Positions 54,869-62,842 of a stretch of DNA of 64,000 bases are shown in pieces. The notes beneath the pieces were generated by a model, which was not told the DNA's origin, searched no databases, and saw only the letters and a list, made by a program, of their open reading frames with translations. The stretch is from Aurantiacibacter suaedae (lineage in GTDB: Bacteria > Pseudomonadota > Alphaproteobacteria > Sphingomonadales > Sphingomonadaceae): positions 1,240,001 through 1,304,000 of the forward strand of contig NZ_SKCG01000001.1 of assembly GCF_005434915.1 (NCBI RefSeq), given 5' to 3'. Position 1 is the stretch's first letter. Every line of letters starts with the position of its first letter. Made by a program: the position numbers and the translations under genes.

Positions 54869-56343
54869 TAACCCGCAAGATATTCCGCCAACCCCGCCTG
54901 CTGCTCCGCGCTCATACGCAGCCCCAGCTTGGTGCGCCGCCAGAGAATATCCTCGGCCGTCTGCGCCCATTCCTCGCGGCGCAGATATTCCACCTCTGCC
55001 TCGCTCAGCCCGCAGCCGAAGTCGCGGCCCAGATCGGCGCGTGTCTTCGCCCCGCCCAGCCACAGCACTGCATCAAGCCCATAAGCGCGAGCAATCCGTA
55101 GCGCCTCGGCCTCACTCAAAAACGCATAGTCGGCCTGCAATTCGCGCACGAGGATCGGCTGTGCCAGCTTGGGAAAATCGCCGCCCGGCAGCGGCGCATC
55201 GGCGGTCCATGCGGGCTTGGCGAGACAATCTAGCCGCGTACCGAGCATGTCCACCGCCTCCTCGGCCACGTGCCGATAGGAGGTGATCTTGCCGCCGTAG
55301 ATGCCGAGCACCGGCGCGCCCTCGCTCTTGGACGAGAGCGACAGGCGATAGCCGCGTGTCGCCGCCTCGGGCCGGTCCTCGCCTTCGTCGATCAGAGCGC
55401 GCACCCCGGCGTAGCTGTGCACCACATCGGCGCGGGCGATCGGATCGGCGAAGTTCGCGTTGAAGGCCTCGATCAGATAGGCGATTTCGGCCTCGCTTGC
55501 CTCCACCTCGTCAAGCGGCCCATCATGATCGGCATCGGTGGTGCCGATCAGTGTGAACTCGCCTTCGTAGGGGATGGCGAAGCAGATGCGCGTGTCGGGC
55601 AGTTGCAGGATATAGGCCCGGTCATGATCGAAGCGGCGGCGCACCACGATGTGCGAGCCGCGCACCCTTCGCAGACCGAAGGCCGGTTTGCGGCCCATCG
55701 CGCCGGCCACATCGTCCGCCCCCGGCCCGCCCGCGTTGACGACCGACCGCGCGCGATAAGTGCCCTGCGCGGTGACGACCCGCCATTGCCCATCGCCGTC
55801 GCGGCCTGCGCTGGTGACAGGCTCGCGGGTGCGGATTTCGGCCCCCTTGCGCGCGGCATCCAGCGCGTTGAGCACCACCAGCCGCGCATCGTCGACCCAG
55901 CAATCCGAATATTCGAAACCATGCGTCGGCCCCGGCAGCAGTTCCTTGCCTGCCGGATCGCGCTTCAACCGGATCGTGCGCGTGGCCGAAAGGTCTTCGC
56001 GCTTGCCGATATGGTCATACAGAAACAGGCCCGCGCGCAGCATCCAGCGCGGGCGCATCCCTTCACTCACCGGCAACACGAAGCGCATCGGCCATATGAT
56101 GTGCGGGGCGATGGCCCACAGCCTCTCGCGTTCGCCCAGCGCCTCGCGCACCAGCGCAAACTCGGCATATTCGAGATAGCGCAGCCCGCCGTGGATCAGC
56201 TTGGTCGACTTGCTGGAAGTGCCGCTGGCAAGATCGCCCGCTTCGAGCAGAAGCACCTTCGCCCCGCGCCCCGCGGCATCGCGCGCCACGCCCGCGCCGT
56301 TGACCCCGCCGCCGATCACGATGAGGTCGTACAGCGCGCTCAC
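54868..56343 (-). CDS. glpD: Aerobic glycerol-3-phosphate dehydrogenase
   Basis: A 491-residue FAD enzyme of the membrane that oxidises glycerol-3-phosphate to DHAP with quinone. It has DLIVIGGGVNGAGVARDAAG at the FAD site, GTSSKSTKLIHGGLRYLEYA and the C-terminal YGGKITSYRHVAEEAVDML. The start is GTG at 56343, overlapping the stop of the upstream MFS gene (GTGA). The frame continues upstream but within the MFS gene, without homology. Confidence 0.96.
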   Translation of the reverse strand: MSALYDLIVIGGGVNGAGVARDAAGRGAKVLLLEAGDLASGTSSKSTKLIHGGLRYLEYAEFALVREALGERERLWAIAPHIIWPMRFVLPVSEGMRPRWMLRAGLFLYDHIGKREDLSATRTIRLKRDPAGKELLPGPTHGFEYSDCWVDDARLVVLNALDAARKGAEIRTREPVTSAGRDGDGQWRVVTAQGTYRARSVVNAGGPGADDVAGAMGRKPAFGLRRVRGSHIVVRRRFDHDRAYILQLPDTRICFAIPYEGEFTLIGTTDADHDGPLDEVEASEAEIAYLIEAFNANFADPIARADVVHSYAGVRALIDEGEDRPEAATRGYRLSLSSKSEGAPVLGIYGGKITSYRHVAEEAVDMLGTRLDCLAKPAWTADAPLPGGDFPKLAQPILVRELQADYAFLSEAEALRIARAYGLDAVLWLGGAKTRADLGRDFGCGLSEAEVEYLRREEWAQTAEDILWRRTKLGLRMSAEQQAGLAEYLAG

Positions 56344-57590
56344 CTGACAGGCACCGTTTCTTGCGGGGGATAGTGCAGGCGGCGGAACAGCACGCCCCGC
56401 TCGCTGAACAGCACCAGCAGCAGCGCCAGCACCGAGGTGCCGAGCAGCGACCAGGCGAAGGGCAATGCCGTGCCATCGTACGACTGCCCGATCAGAACAC
56501 CGACCATGGCCGCGCCGAACATGCGGAAGAAGGTCTGCACGCTGGAGGCCGCGCCCGCGATGGACGAAAACGGCTGCATCGCGATTGAGCTGAAGTTCGC
56601 GCCGAGGAACCCGAGCAGGCCCAGGTTCACGCTCATCAGCGGCAGGAACCAGTAGATATTGCCTGGATGGGCATAGGATGACCAGACCTGCGTCGCGCTC
56701 ACCCCGATGAACATCAATGTGCCCGCATGGCTCACCCGGCGGGCGCCGAAGCGCATCACGATGCGCGAATTCACGAGGCTGGAGATCGCCATCATCGCCG
56801 CCGTCCCGCCGAACAGCACCGGGAACCACGCGCCCACGCCGAAGAAATCCTGATAGAGCTGCTGCGCGGAGTTCACGTAGCCAAACACCCCGCCCATCAG
56901 CAGCGCCGCGCCGAACACGTAGCCGACCGCTTGCCGGTTGATCAGCGCCAGACGCATGTTGCGCACGATCACCGGCACCTCGATACGCTGGCGGTTACCC
57001 TCGGTCAGCGTCTCGGGCAGGCGGAACCACACCCACAACGCCGCAATCCCGCCCATCACGGCCAGCCCCACGAAGATGAAGCGCCACCCGGCGACCAGCG
57101 CAATCGCCGAGCCGAGGCTGGGCGCGACCACGGGCACGGTGATGAACACCGCCGAGACCAGCGACATCAGCCGCGCCATGGCATCGCCATCATAGATGTC
57201 GCGCACGATTGTCATCGGCATCACCATCAGCCCCGCGCACAGCAGCCCCATGATCCCGCGCATCCACAAAAGCACTTCGAAATCGGTGAGGAAGGCGCTG
57301 ATCAGCGACAGCGTGCAATAGGCGGCCAGCGACGTGAGGATAACCGGGCGGCGACCGAAGCGATCGCCAAAGCTGCCCGGCAAGAGCGCGCCGATCCCCA
57401 TCGCGATGGTATAGACCCCGACCACCAGCTGCCGACGATTTGCGTCAACCACGGCAAGGTCGCGCGCAATCTCGTCGAGCAGCGGCAGCATGGCGTCGAT
57501 GGCGAGCGCGTTAAGGCTCATCATCAGGGCGAGCAGCACCACCAGTTCGCGGCGGCCAATCTGAATGTCGGAGGTTTTGCGCTTGGGCAT
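56340..57590 (-). CDS. MFS drug exporter (Bcr/CflA type)
   Basis: A 416-residue transporter with 12 helices. It has LMMSLNALAIDAMLPLLDEI at helix 1, GVYTIAMGIGALLPGSFGDR then FGRRPVIL (the MFS loop 2-3 motif), and RGIMGLLCAGLMVMPMTIVR, the DHA1/Bcr pattern. It probably exports drugs or metabolites. It is coupled by GTGA overlap to glpD, which is an unusual partner. The ATG at 57590 (MPKRKTSDIQIG) is preferred. Confidence 0.92.
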   Translation of the reverse strand: MPKRKTSDIQIGRRELVVLLALMMSLNALAIDAMLPLLDEIARDLAVVDANRRQLVVGVYTIAMGIGALLPGSFGDRFGRRPVILTSLAAYCTLSLISAFLTDFEVLLWMRGIMGLLCAGLMVMPMTIVRDIYDGDAMARLMSLVSAVFITVPVVAPSLGSAIALVAGWRFIFVGLAVMGGIAALWVWFRLPETLTEGNRQRIEVPVIVRNMRLALINRQAVGYVFGAALLMGGVFGYVNSAQQLYQDFFGVGAWFPVLFGGTAAMMAISSLVNSRIVMRFGARRVSHAGTLMFIGVSATQVWSSYAHPGNIYWFLPLMSVNLGLLGFLGANFSSIAMQPFSSIAGAASSVQTFFRMFGAAMVGVLIGQSYDGTALPFAWSLLGTSVLALLLVLFSERGVLFRRLHYPPQETVPVR

Positions 57591-57655
57591 CGCATAGCCC
57601 TTATCGGCTAGGTTGCATTGCCGCAAATGCGAAAACACACCATATGTATTGTGCC

Positions 57656-58771
57656 ATGATGGACGACGATGCCGAGGCGCCCGACGACGTTCAGGGTCTG
57701 CGCAAGATCATCCATGTCGATATGGATGCCTTCTTCGCCAGCGTCGAACAGCGCGACGACCCTGCCCTGCGCGGGCGGCCGGTGGCGGTCGGCGGCTCCA
57801 GCGGGCGCGGCGTGGTGGCTGCGGCCAGCTATGAGGCGCGCAAGTTCGGGGTGCGCAGCGCCATGCCCTCCGTCACGGCGAAGCGGCGCTGCCCCGAGCT
57901 GATCTTCGTGAAAAGCCGGTTCGACGTCTATCGCGAGGTCTCCGCGCAGATCCGCATGATTTTCAATCACTATGCCGAGCATGTCGAGCCGCTGAGCCTG
58001 GACGAGGCCTATCTCGATGTCACCGACGACATCCGCGGCATCGGCTCAGCCACGCGTATTGCCGAGCTGATCCGGGCGCAGATCCGCAAGGAGACGCAGC
58101 TCACCGCCTCGGCGGGCGTGTCGTACAACAAGTTTCTCGCCAAGCTGGCGAGCGATCAGAACAAGCCCGATGGCCTGTGCGTGATCCGCCCCGGCGAAGG
58201 CGCGGCGTTCGTGGCATCGCTGCCGGTGCGCCGGTTTCACGGCATCGGCCCCAAGGGCGCGGAGAAAATGGCACGGCTGGGCATCGAGACGGGCGCGGAC
58301 CTCGCGACCAAGGATCGCGCATATCTCACGACCCATTTCGGCAGCTTCGGTGACTACCTTTTTCGCGCCGCACGTGGGATCGATCTTCGGCCCGTGCGCT
58401 CTAACCGGGTGCGCAAGTCAATCGGCGGTGAGCGCACGTTTGCCGAGGACATCTCCGATCCCGGCGAACTGCGCGAAACACTGGCGCGGATCGTTGACAT
58501 CGTGTGGGAGCGGATCGCCGAGAAACAGGCGCGCGGGCGCACGGTGACGCTGAAGTTGAAATACCGCGATTTCCAGTCCGCCACCCGCTCACGCTCGCTG
58601 CCGCACTGGGTGAGCGGGCGTGAGGAGTTCACCCAGATGGCCGGAGCTTTGCTGGAGGCGGAACTTCCGCTCGCGCAGCCGATCCGGCTGATGGGACTGA
58701 CGCTAAGCAATCTGGAACGCACTCACAGCGATGAGCCAGCGCGCGACGAGGCACAACTGAGCCTGCTTTAG
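57656..58771 (+). CDS. dinB: DNA polymerase IV (Y family)
   Basis: A translesion polymerase of about 371 residues. Catalytic acidic residues are visible in [15 protein letters not shown] and [14 protein letters not shown], with the finger motif [19 protein letters not shown]. The C-terminal little-finger region is complete ([20 protein letters not shown]). It is divergent from the MFS gene. Start choices at 57644, 57656 and 57659 all begin with ATG; the exact one is unsure. No beta-clamp motif was clearly seen beyond AQLSLL at the very end, which fits QLSLF-type clamp binding. Confidence 0.95.
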   Translation: MMDDDAEAPDDVQGLRKIIHVDMDAFFASVEQRDDPALRGRPVAVGGSSGRGVVAAASYEARKFGVRSAMPSVTAKRRCPELIFVKSRFDVYREVSAQIRMIFNHYAEHVEPLSLDEAYLDVTDDIRGIGSATRIAELIRAQIRKETQLTASAGVSYNKFLAKLASDQNKPDGLCVIRPGEGAAFVASLPVRRFHGIGPKGAEKMARLGIETGADLATKDRAYLTTHFGSFGDYLFRAARGIDLRPVRSNRVRKSIGGERTFAEDISDPGELRETLARIVDIVWERIAEKQARGRTVTLKLKYRDFQSATRSRSLPHWVSGREEFTQMAGALLEAELPLAQPIRLMGLTLSNLERTHSDEPARDEAQLSLL

Positions 58772-59229
58772 ATACGCGCAGTCCGGATGCAGTCGCCAAC
58801 GCTGGCCTTGCGGTCATCTGGCAGCGCCGCGCGCCCGAACCAGCCGGCCTCCACGATCTCGCCGCCATTGCTCTGCGGCTCGCCCTCGGCTTCGCCGAGC
58901 ACGACATGGACCACGTTGGTCGCGCCGTGCAGATCGCGCCGCTGCGGCTCAAGCGCATGGGCCGCGTGCAGGGCGAGACCCGTTTCCTCGGCAAACTCGC
59001 GCCGTGCGGCATCGAGCGGATCTTCGCCTTTTCCCATGCCCCCGCCAGGAAATTGCCATTGCGATCCGCCGTAGCTGGGGCGAACCAGCAGCAGCTCACC
59101 CGCGCGGTTGCGCGCGATTACGGAGCAGCCATGCACAGTGGGCTTGCGCAAGCGCCAATAGGACAGGCGCAAGCGGTGAGCGATGCGGTAGGCAAGGCGC
59201 GCCAGCGCCTGCTGAATCAGGCGAAACAT
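58768..59229 (-). CDS. NUDIX hydrolase
   Basis: A 153-residue pyrophosphohydrolase. The Nudix box is [18 protein letters not shown] then AEETGL, with the invariant G and REF-x-EE-G; it hydrolyses nucleoside diphosphate derivatives. The N-terminus is basic and helical ([20 protein letters not shown]). Its ATG lies inside the pgl gene (13-base overlap) and its stop overlaps the dinB stop by 4 bases, convergent. Confidence 0.92.
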   Translation of the reverse strand: MFRLIQQALARLAYRIAHRLRLSYWRLRKPTVHGCSVIARNRAGELLLVRPSYGGSQWQFPGGGMGKGEDPLDAARREFAEETGLALHAAHALEPQRRDLHGATNVVHVVLGEAEGEPQSNGGEIVEAGWFGRAALPDDRKASVGDCIRTARI

Positions 59230-59837
59230 GTCACCGGCTGCCGCGCCGCACTAAGCAGCCGCGCCACCGGCAGATCGTGTGCGCCTGCCTGCGCGCCTTC
59301 GAACACCTCGCGCTTGTCGTCGCCGCGGATCACGAACATCAGCTGATCGGTGTCGAGCAGCGCCGGGATAGTCAGCGTCAGGCGATCGAACGGTGCTTCG
59401 GGCGGGAGCGGGTCGGGCGTCAGGCGGCGAACCGTGGCCGCATCGTCCACCTGCGGATCGGTATTGGGAAACAGCGAGGCAATGTGGCCATCGGCGCCCA
59501 TGCCCAGCCATACCAGCGCGAAGTGCGGCAGCGTGGCCCCTTCTTCCAGCGCGACGACGTTGGCACCAAGCGGCTCGAGCAGCGTGCGCAACTTCCCGGT
59601 GTTGCTGGCCTCGTGATCTTCGGGAACGATCCGGTCGTCACCCGGCCAGACCTCGATCCCGCGCCAGTCGCTCATGGTCTCGGCCAGCCGTTGCAGGATC
59701 GGAAACGGGGTCGATCCGCCGGGAAGGCAGATCGCGATGGGCCGCTGCTCCTCGCGCAAACGGGCTTTCAAAATGCCTTCGAGGAAAGCGGCAATGGCGG
59801 CATCATCCGCCTGTTCGATGAGATCAACGCTAGTCAT
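59217..59837 (-). CDS. pgl: 6-phosphogluconolactonase
   Basis: A 206-residue enzyme of the pentose phosphate and Entner-Doudoroff routes. It has [20 protein letters not shown] at the phosphate-binding loop, [20 protein letters not shown] and [16 protein letters not shown], the family signatures. It is usually next to zwf and edd in sphingomonads but here stands between dps and a NUDIX gene. A hairpin directly precedes its start. Confidence 0.93.
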   Translation of the reverse strand: MTSVDLIEQADDAAIAAFLEGILKARLREEQRPIAICLPGGSTPFPILQRLAETMSDWRGIEVWPGDDRIVPEDHEASNTGKLRTLLEPLGANVVALEEGATLPHFALVWLGMGADGHIASLFPNTDPQVDDAATVRRLTPDPLPPEAPFDRLTLTIPALLDTDQLMFVIRGDDKREVFEGAQAGAHDLPVARLLSAARQPVTCFA

Positions 59838-59844
59838 CCAAACA

Positions 59845-59886
59845 GCCTACACCGCAGCGCGCTTGATGGCGAGCCGCGGTGTAGGC
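59845..59886 (-). terminator. Hairpin between dps and pgl
   Basis: Perfect 11-bp arms GCCTACACCGC (59845-59855) and GCGGTGTAGGC (59876-59886) around a 20-base loop. It ends 7 bases before the pgl ATG and begins about 20 bases after the dps stop. There is only a weak T-run, so it may be a terminator of dps or a translational control element for pgl. Confidence 0.5.
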
Positions 59887-59905
59887 GCTCAGGCTGATGC
59901 GAGGC

Positions 59906-60367
59906 TCAGCCGAGAAACGACTTGAGGAACCAGACGCGCTCTTCGGCCATGTCGGTCCAATCGTCGATCAGGCCATCGGTTGCGTTGTCGCCTGCCTTGT
60001 CGGCCGCTTCCTTCAGCGACTTCAGGCTGGCGACGAGCGCGGCGTTATCGTCGCGGAGCTGCTTGACCATGGTGTCGGCATCCACATCGGTGGCGTTTTC
60101 TTCAGCAACGTTAGTCGCCGCCATCACGGTCGAGAGCGAGGTCAATGTGGGCGCGTCGTTCTTGCGCACGCGCTCGGCGATGGCGTCGATCTGGCCCTGA
60201 ATCTCGGCGGCCTGTTCGTCGAACAGCAAGTGAAGGTCGCGGAAGCGCGGTCCCTTTACGTGCCAGTGGAAGTTCTTGGTCTTGATATAGAGCGCGAAGT
60301 GATCGGCCAGCAGGCCGTTCAGCCCCTCGATCAGTGCCTGCTTCGAATTGTCGCCAGTGGTAGCCAT
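59906..60367 (-). CDS. dps: Dps family ferritin-like DNA-protecting protein
   Basis: A 153-residue iron-storage protein that forms 12-mers and protects DNA. The ferroxidase motif is NFHWHVKGPRFRDLHLLFDE followed by QAAEIQGQIDAIAERV. The ATG at 60367 (MATTGDNSKQ) has AAGGGG about eight bases upstream; the extension above it is not coding. It precedes pgl, likely in a separate unit. The window also has an OxyR-like gene about 0.7 kb away, a common controller of dps by family knowledge. Confidence 0.95.
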   Translation of the reverse strand: MATTGDNSKQALIEGLNGLLADHFALYIKTKNFHWHVKGPRFRDLHLLFDEQAAEIQGQIDAIAERVRKNDAPTLTSLSTVMAATNVAEENATDVDADTMVKQLRDDNAALVASLKSLKEAADKAGDNATDGLIDDWTDMAEERVWFLKSFLG

Positions 60368-60475
60368 TGCTGTACCCCTTTTTTCATTGTGATGTTCAGT
60401 GCACCTAACGCCGAACGGGGTAAGGCGTTTCCACCAATTGGACGATTGTGCTGATCGGATTATCCGATCACACAC

Positions 60476-61030
60476 CTAGAATACTGCAATCCATCCAATC
60501 ACTCCGCCTGCCATCAGCAGAGCCACGCCGAGGCCCCTTCGCACGATGCGCAGCGGCAGGCGCTCCCAGTCTTCGCCCGCAATCGCCGCGACGGGCAGAA
60601 CCGCGAACGCCGCGAACAATCCGCCGGCGGCAGTAAAGGCGGCGGGCGCCGTTCCGCGCGCCGCCAGAGCCAGCAGCACAAAGCCCGGCGCGCCCGAAAC
60701 CAGGCGCACGGCCAGCACCAGCACCGTAGCTATGGTGGAGTGCGTCGGCTCGGCAGGCGTCGGGGATGCGCGCAACACGAGCAGTTCCGCCCCTGCCACC
60801 AGCAAGGCCAGGGCCACGAACAGACGCCCTGCCGCGCCATCGAGATGGACCGCAAGCGATCCGGCGAGCCACACCGGCAGCGCCGCGAAAACCAACGCCG
60901 CCAGCATAATCGCCACATGCAGCCCCGGCGCGCGGTGAAGCGCCTGCGACAGCCGCGCGACGAACAGCGCATCGCGGCCAGCCGCGATCACCAGCGCGCA
61001 TGTGAGAAAGGCGAGAAAAAAGGCCGACAT
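60476..61030 (-). CDS. TMEM165/GDT1-related membrane protein (divergent)
   Basis: A 184-residue protein with about six hydrophobic helices in two repeats. The first helix carries TCALVIAAGRDALFVARLSQ, corresponding to the E-x-G-D-(KR)-(TS) cation motif of GDT1/UPF0016 but with the acidic residue changed (AGRD). GDT1 members move Mn2+/Ca2+ in exchange for H+. With the motif altered, transport is doubtful. The start at 61030 lies 11 bp after the OxyR-like gene, so the two probably share a transcript. Confidence 0.65.
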   Translation of the reverse strand: MSAFFLAFLTCALVIAAGRDALFVARLSQALHRAPGLHVAIMLAALVFAALPVWLAGSLAVHLDGAAGRLFVALALLVAGAELLVLRASPTPAEPTHSTIATVLVLAVRLVSGAPGFVLLALAARGTAPAAFTAAGGLFAAFAVLPVAAIAGEDWERLPLRIVRRGLGVALLMAGGVIGWIAVF

Positions 61031-61040
61031 TCCGCCCGCT

Positions 61041-61970
61041 CTATAGCTGCCGTGCAGACGGCGAGCCAGATTGCATGGTTGCCCGCGCCGCCTCGCCAAT
61101 GGCCTCTGCGACCACCCGGAACATCTCGGCGGCAGGCGAACTGCGCCGCCAGATCAGACCGATCGAGCGATAGGCTGACCAGTCGACCACATCGAGCCGC
61201 ACGATCGAGCGTTCACCACCCGCTTCGGAGCGCAGATACAGCTCGGGCAGCAGCGCCATGGCAATGCCCGAAGCCACCATCTGGCGCACCGAATCGAGGC
61301 TCGTGCCCTCGTAATCCTTGAGCACCACCGCACCCAGAGCATCGCATATGTCGCGCACCTGGCGGTGGTAGTGATGACGCGGATCGAGGCTGAGAAAGTG
61401 CTCCCCGGCAAGTTCGGCCTGCTTCACCGCCACCTTGGCCGCAAGCGGGTGATCGGGGGTGGCGACAACGCTCAGCGGCTCGCGGAACAGTGGCTCGATC
61501 TCGATGTCGTCGCCCACCACCGGCAAGGGCGCGAGCAAAAGGTCAAGCGCGCCATTGCGCAAATGCTGCACCTGTTCATCGGGGATCCCGTCACGGATGT
61601 GCAGCTTCATGTCGGGGTATTCGCGATGAAGGCGCGCAATCACTTCGGGCAGCAGATAGGGGCCGAGCGTGGGCGTAACCCCTAAGCGGAAGGTGCCCGC
61701 CATCCGCTCCGCACTGCGCGCGGCGATCCACTTCACGTCGTTGACCTCGGCCAGAATGGCGCGGGCCTTGCCCACCACATCGCGCCCGATCGGGGTCAAC
61801 GCGACACGGTTCGATCCCCGATCGACCAGCCCCGCGCCAAGCCGCTCCTCCAGCTGCTTGAGCTGCTGGCTGAGCGTGGGCTGCGAGACATGCAGCGCAG
61901 CCGCCGCGCGGCCGAAGTGGCCATGATCGGCAAGGGCGACAAGGTATTCGAACTGGCGCAATGTTGGCAT
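61041..61970 (-). CDS. OxyR-like LysR family regulator without the first redox cysteine
   Basis: A 309-residue LysR regulator. The HTH (PTLRQFEYLVALADHGHFGR, AALHVSQPTLSQQLKQLEER) and effector domain (GVTPTLGPYLLPEVIARLHR, MKLHIRDGIPDEQVQHLRNG, ALDLLLAPLP) match OxyR closely. The peroxide-sensing pair of OxyR (Cys199/Cys208 in E. coli numbering) is here His200 and Cys209 in RHHYHRQVRDICDALG. So a disulfide cannot form in the usual way, and it may sense something else or be constitutive. It lies upstream of a GDT1-like gene. Confidence 0.9.
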   Translation of the reverse strand: MPTLRQFEYLVALADHGHFGRAAAALHVSQPTLSQQLKQLEERLGAGLVDRGSNRVALTPIGRDVVGKARAILAEVNDVKWIAARSAERMAGTFRLGVTPTLGPYLLPEVIARLHREYPDMKLHIRDGIPDEQVQHLRNGALDLLLAPLPVVGDDIEIEPLFREPLSVVATPDHPLAAKVAVKQAELAGEHFLSLDPRHHYHRQVRDICDALGAVVLKDYEGTSLDSVRQMVASGIAMALLPELYLRSEAGGERSIVRLDVVDWSAYRSIGLIWRRSSPAAEMFRVVAEAIGEAARATMQSGSPSARQL

Positions 61971-62072
61971 AGCCGTGATAGCCTAGCTCTATTGAAGTAG
62001 CCTTGCCAGTTCGATTGGCAATACTGCGCCGTCACCGCCAGCTTGTGCTCGGACAACGCAAGGAGAGACCCT

Positions 62073-62228
62073 ATGGATGACACACATCTCGAAAAGCTGC
62101 GCAAGCGGCACCGCGCGCTCGATCGGCTGATCGACACCACCAAGGCGCTCTCCCGCCAAGGTGAACTGGCGCAGTTGAAGCGCCAGCGCCTCCGGCTGAA
62201 AGATCGCATCGCGCAGGCCGCGAGTTGA
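62073..62228 (+). CDS. YdcH/DUF465 family small protein
   Basis: A 51-residue basic, helical protein: MDDTHLEKLRKRHRALDRLI followed by a second helix LAQLKRQRLRLKDRIAQAAS, the family pattern (LxxLxxxHxxLDxxI ... LKKxKLxLKDxI). Role unknown. AGGAGAG lies six bases before the ATG. A terminator follows 25 bases after the stop. Confidence 0.85.
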   Translation: MDDTHLEKLRKRHRALDRLIDTTKALSRQGELAQLKRQRLRLKDRIAQAAS

Positions 62229-62252
62229 GCGCGAAAGCGCAGAACAATTCAG

Positions 62253-62280
62253 GGGCGCAGGACTTTTCTGCGCCCTTTTT
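62253..62280 (+). terminator. Intrinsic terminator after the YdcH-like gene
   Basis: GGGCGCAG (62253-62260) pairs with CTGCGCCC (62268-62275) around a GACTTTT loop, followed by TTTTT. It is a textbook Rho-independent terminator. Confidence 0.9.
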
Positions 62281-62521
62281 CGTTGCCGGCGATGCCAAGC
62301 CTTGTTCCTACTGATGATAGATCACACTGGCGTTTCGTAATAGCCATTACCTATCACGCCACCCACCGCCACTTGGCCACCCCGGAACATTGCTTCATTT
62401 TCAAAGCGCTGCAGCCAGTAATCCCAAGAACCACCTCACGCGAGAGAAGCCGCACAACGGGCTCTCGATTGAAACCAATCCGAACCAGGGCCATTGTCGG
62501 AAAGCGGACCGGGCCCCTCTG
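62281..62521. other. Intergenic region before the nhaA leader
   Basis: No gene was recognised. Open frames here (for example 62283-62654) have poor composition. A short inverted repeat GTAAT-AGCC-ATTAC lies at 62337-62350. The promoter of the nhaA unit is expected here, but no convincing -35/-10 pair could be chosen. Confidence 0.4.
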
Positions 62522-62630
62522 GCAAGCGACTTCCTGGCGCTTGCGATGTCGGACCGCATCGGACGGCCGATGCACGGGACCTGGCCTGCCCCTCTATGCC
62601 CCCGCCTGTGCATGGCCGTCCGATCGACAT
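62522..62630 (+). ncRNA. Highly structured RNA leader of the nhaA unit (candidate riboswitch)
   Basis: Three nested elements are seen. A 7-bp hairpin GCAAGCG/CGCTTGC (62522-62528/62538-62544). An outer 6-bp helix ATGTCG/CGACAT (62546-62551/62625-62630), with only the left strand bulged by GACCGC. Inside, an 11-bp helix ATCGGACGGCC/GGCCGTCCGAT (62558-62568/62614-62624), a bulged G, then ATGCAC/GTGCAT and G-T/GG-CC, closing a 26-base C-rich loop. It ends 20 bases before the 62-codon gene and nhaA. Known leaders nhaA-I and nhaA-II, reported as lithium-sensing, sit in such positions; class cannot be told from memory. Confidence 0.55.
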
Positions 62631-62650
62631 TCCCTTGTTGGAGACATGAC

Positions 62651-62839
62651 ATGAAGGCCCGCATCTACAAATTGACCGAGTATCTGCAGCGTGTGGAAGA
62701 GCGCCTGTCGCTGGAACAGCAACGTGAGCGCCCCAACGGCTTTGCCCTGTTGCACCTGAAGCTGCTCCGCCTGCGCATCAGGAACACTCTGAGCCGCGCG
62801 ATCCAGCGCCTTGCCAAGCCGCAAGTGCAGGCGACCTGA
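62651..62839 (+). CDS. Small YdcH-like helical protein before nhaA
   Basis: A 62-residue basic, helical protein: MKARIYKLTEYLQRVEERLS then a Leu/Arg-rich helix LHLKLLRLRIRNTLSRAIQR. The layout resembles the short DUF465-type proteins, but similarity is loose. GGAG lies about six bases before the ATG. It is 3 bp upstream of nhaA and directly downstream of the structured leader, so it is the first gene of that unit. Confidence 0.7.
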   Translation: MKARIYKLTEYLQRVEERLSLEQQRERPNGFALLHLKLLRLRIRNTLSRAIQRLAKPQVQAT

Positions 62840-62842
62840 GCA

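Noticed and set aside
54868-56829. Extended glpD frame starting at 56829
   Set aside because: The first 160 codons overlap the MFS gene in another frame; the dinucleotide-binding motif shows the start at 56343.
57601-57655. LexA-type box before dinB
   Set aside because: I looked for GAAC-N7-GTTC, the alphaproteobacterial SOS motif, upstream of dinB and did not see it.
62283-62654. A 123-codon plus-strand frame before nhaA
   Set aside because: It runs through the structured leader, shows no domain and no good start; the leader structure explains the sequence better.
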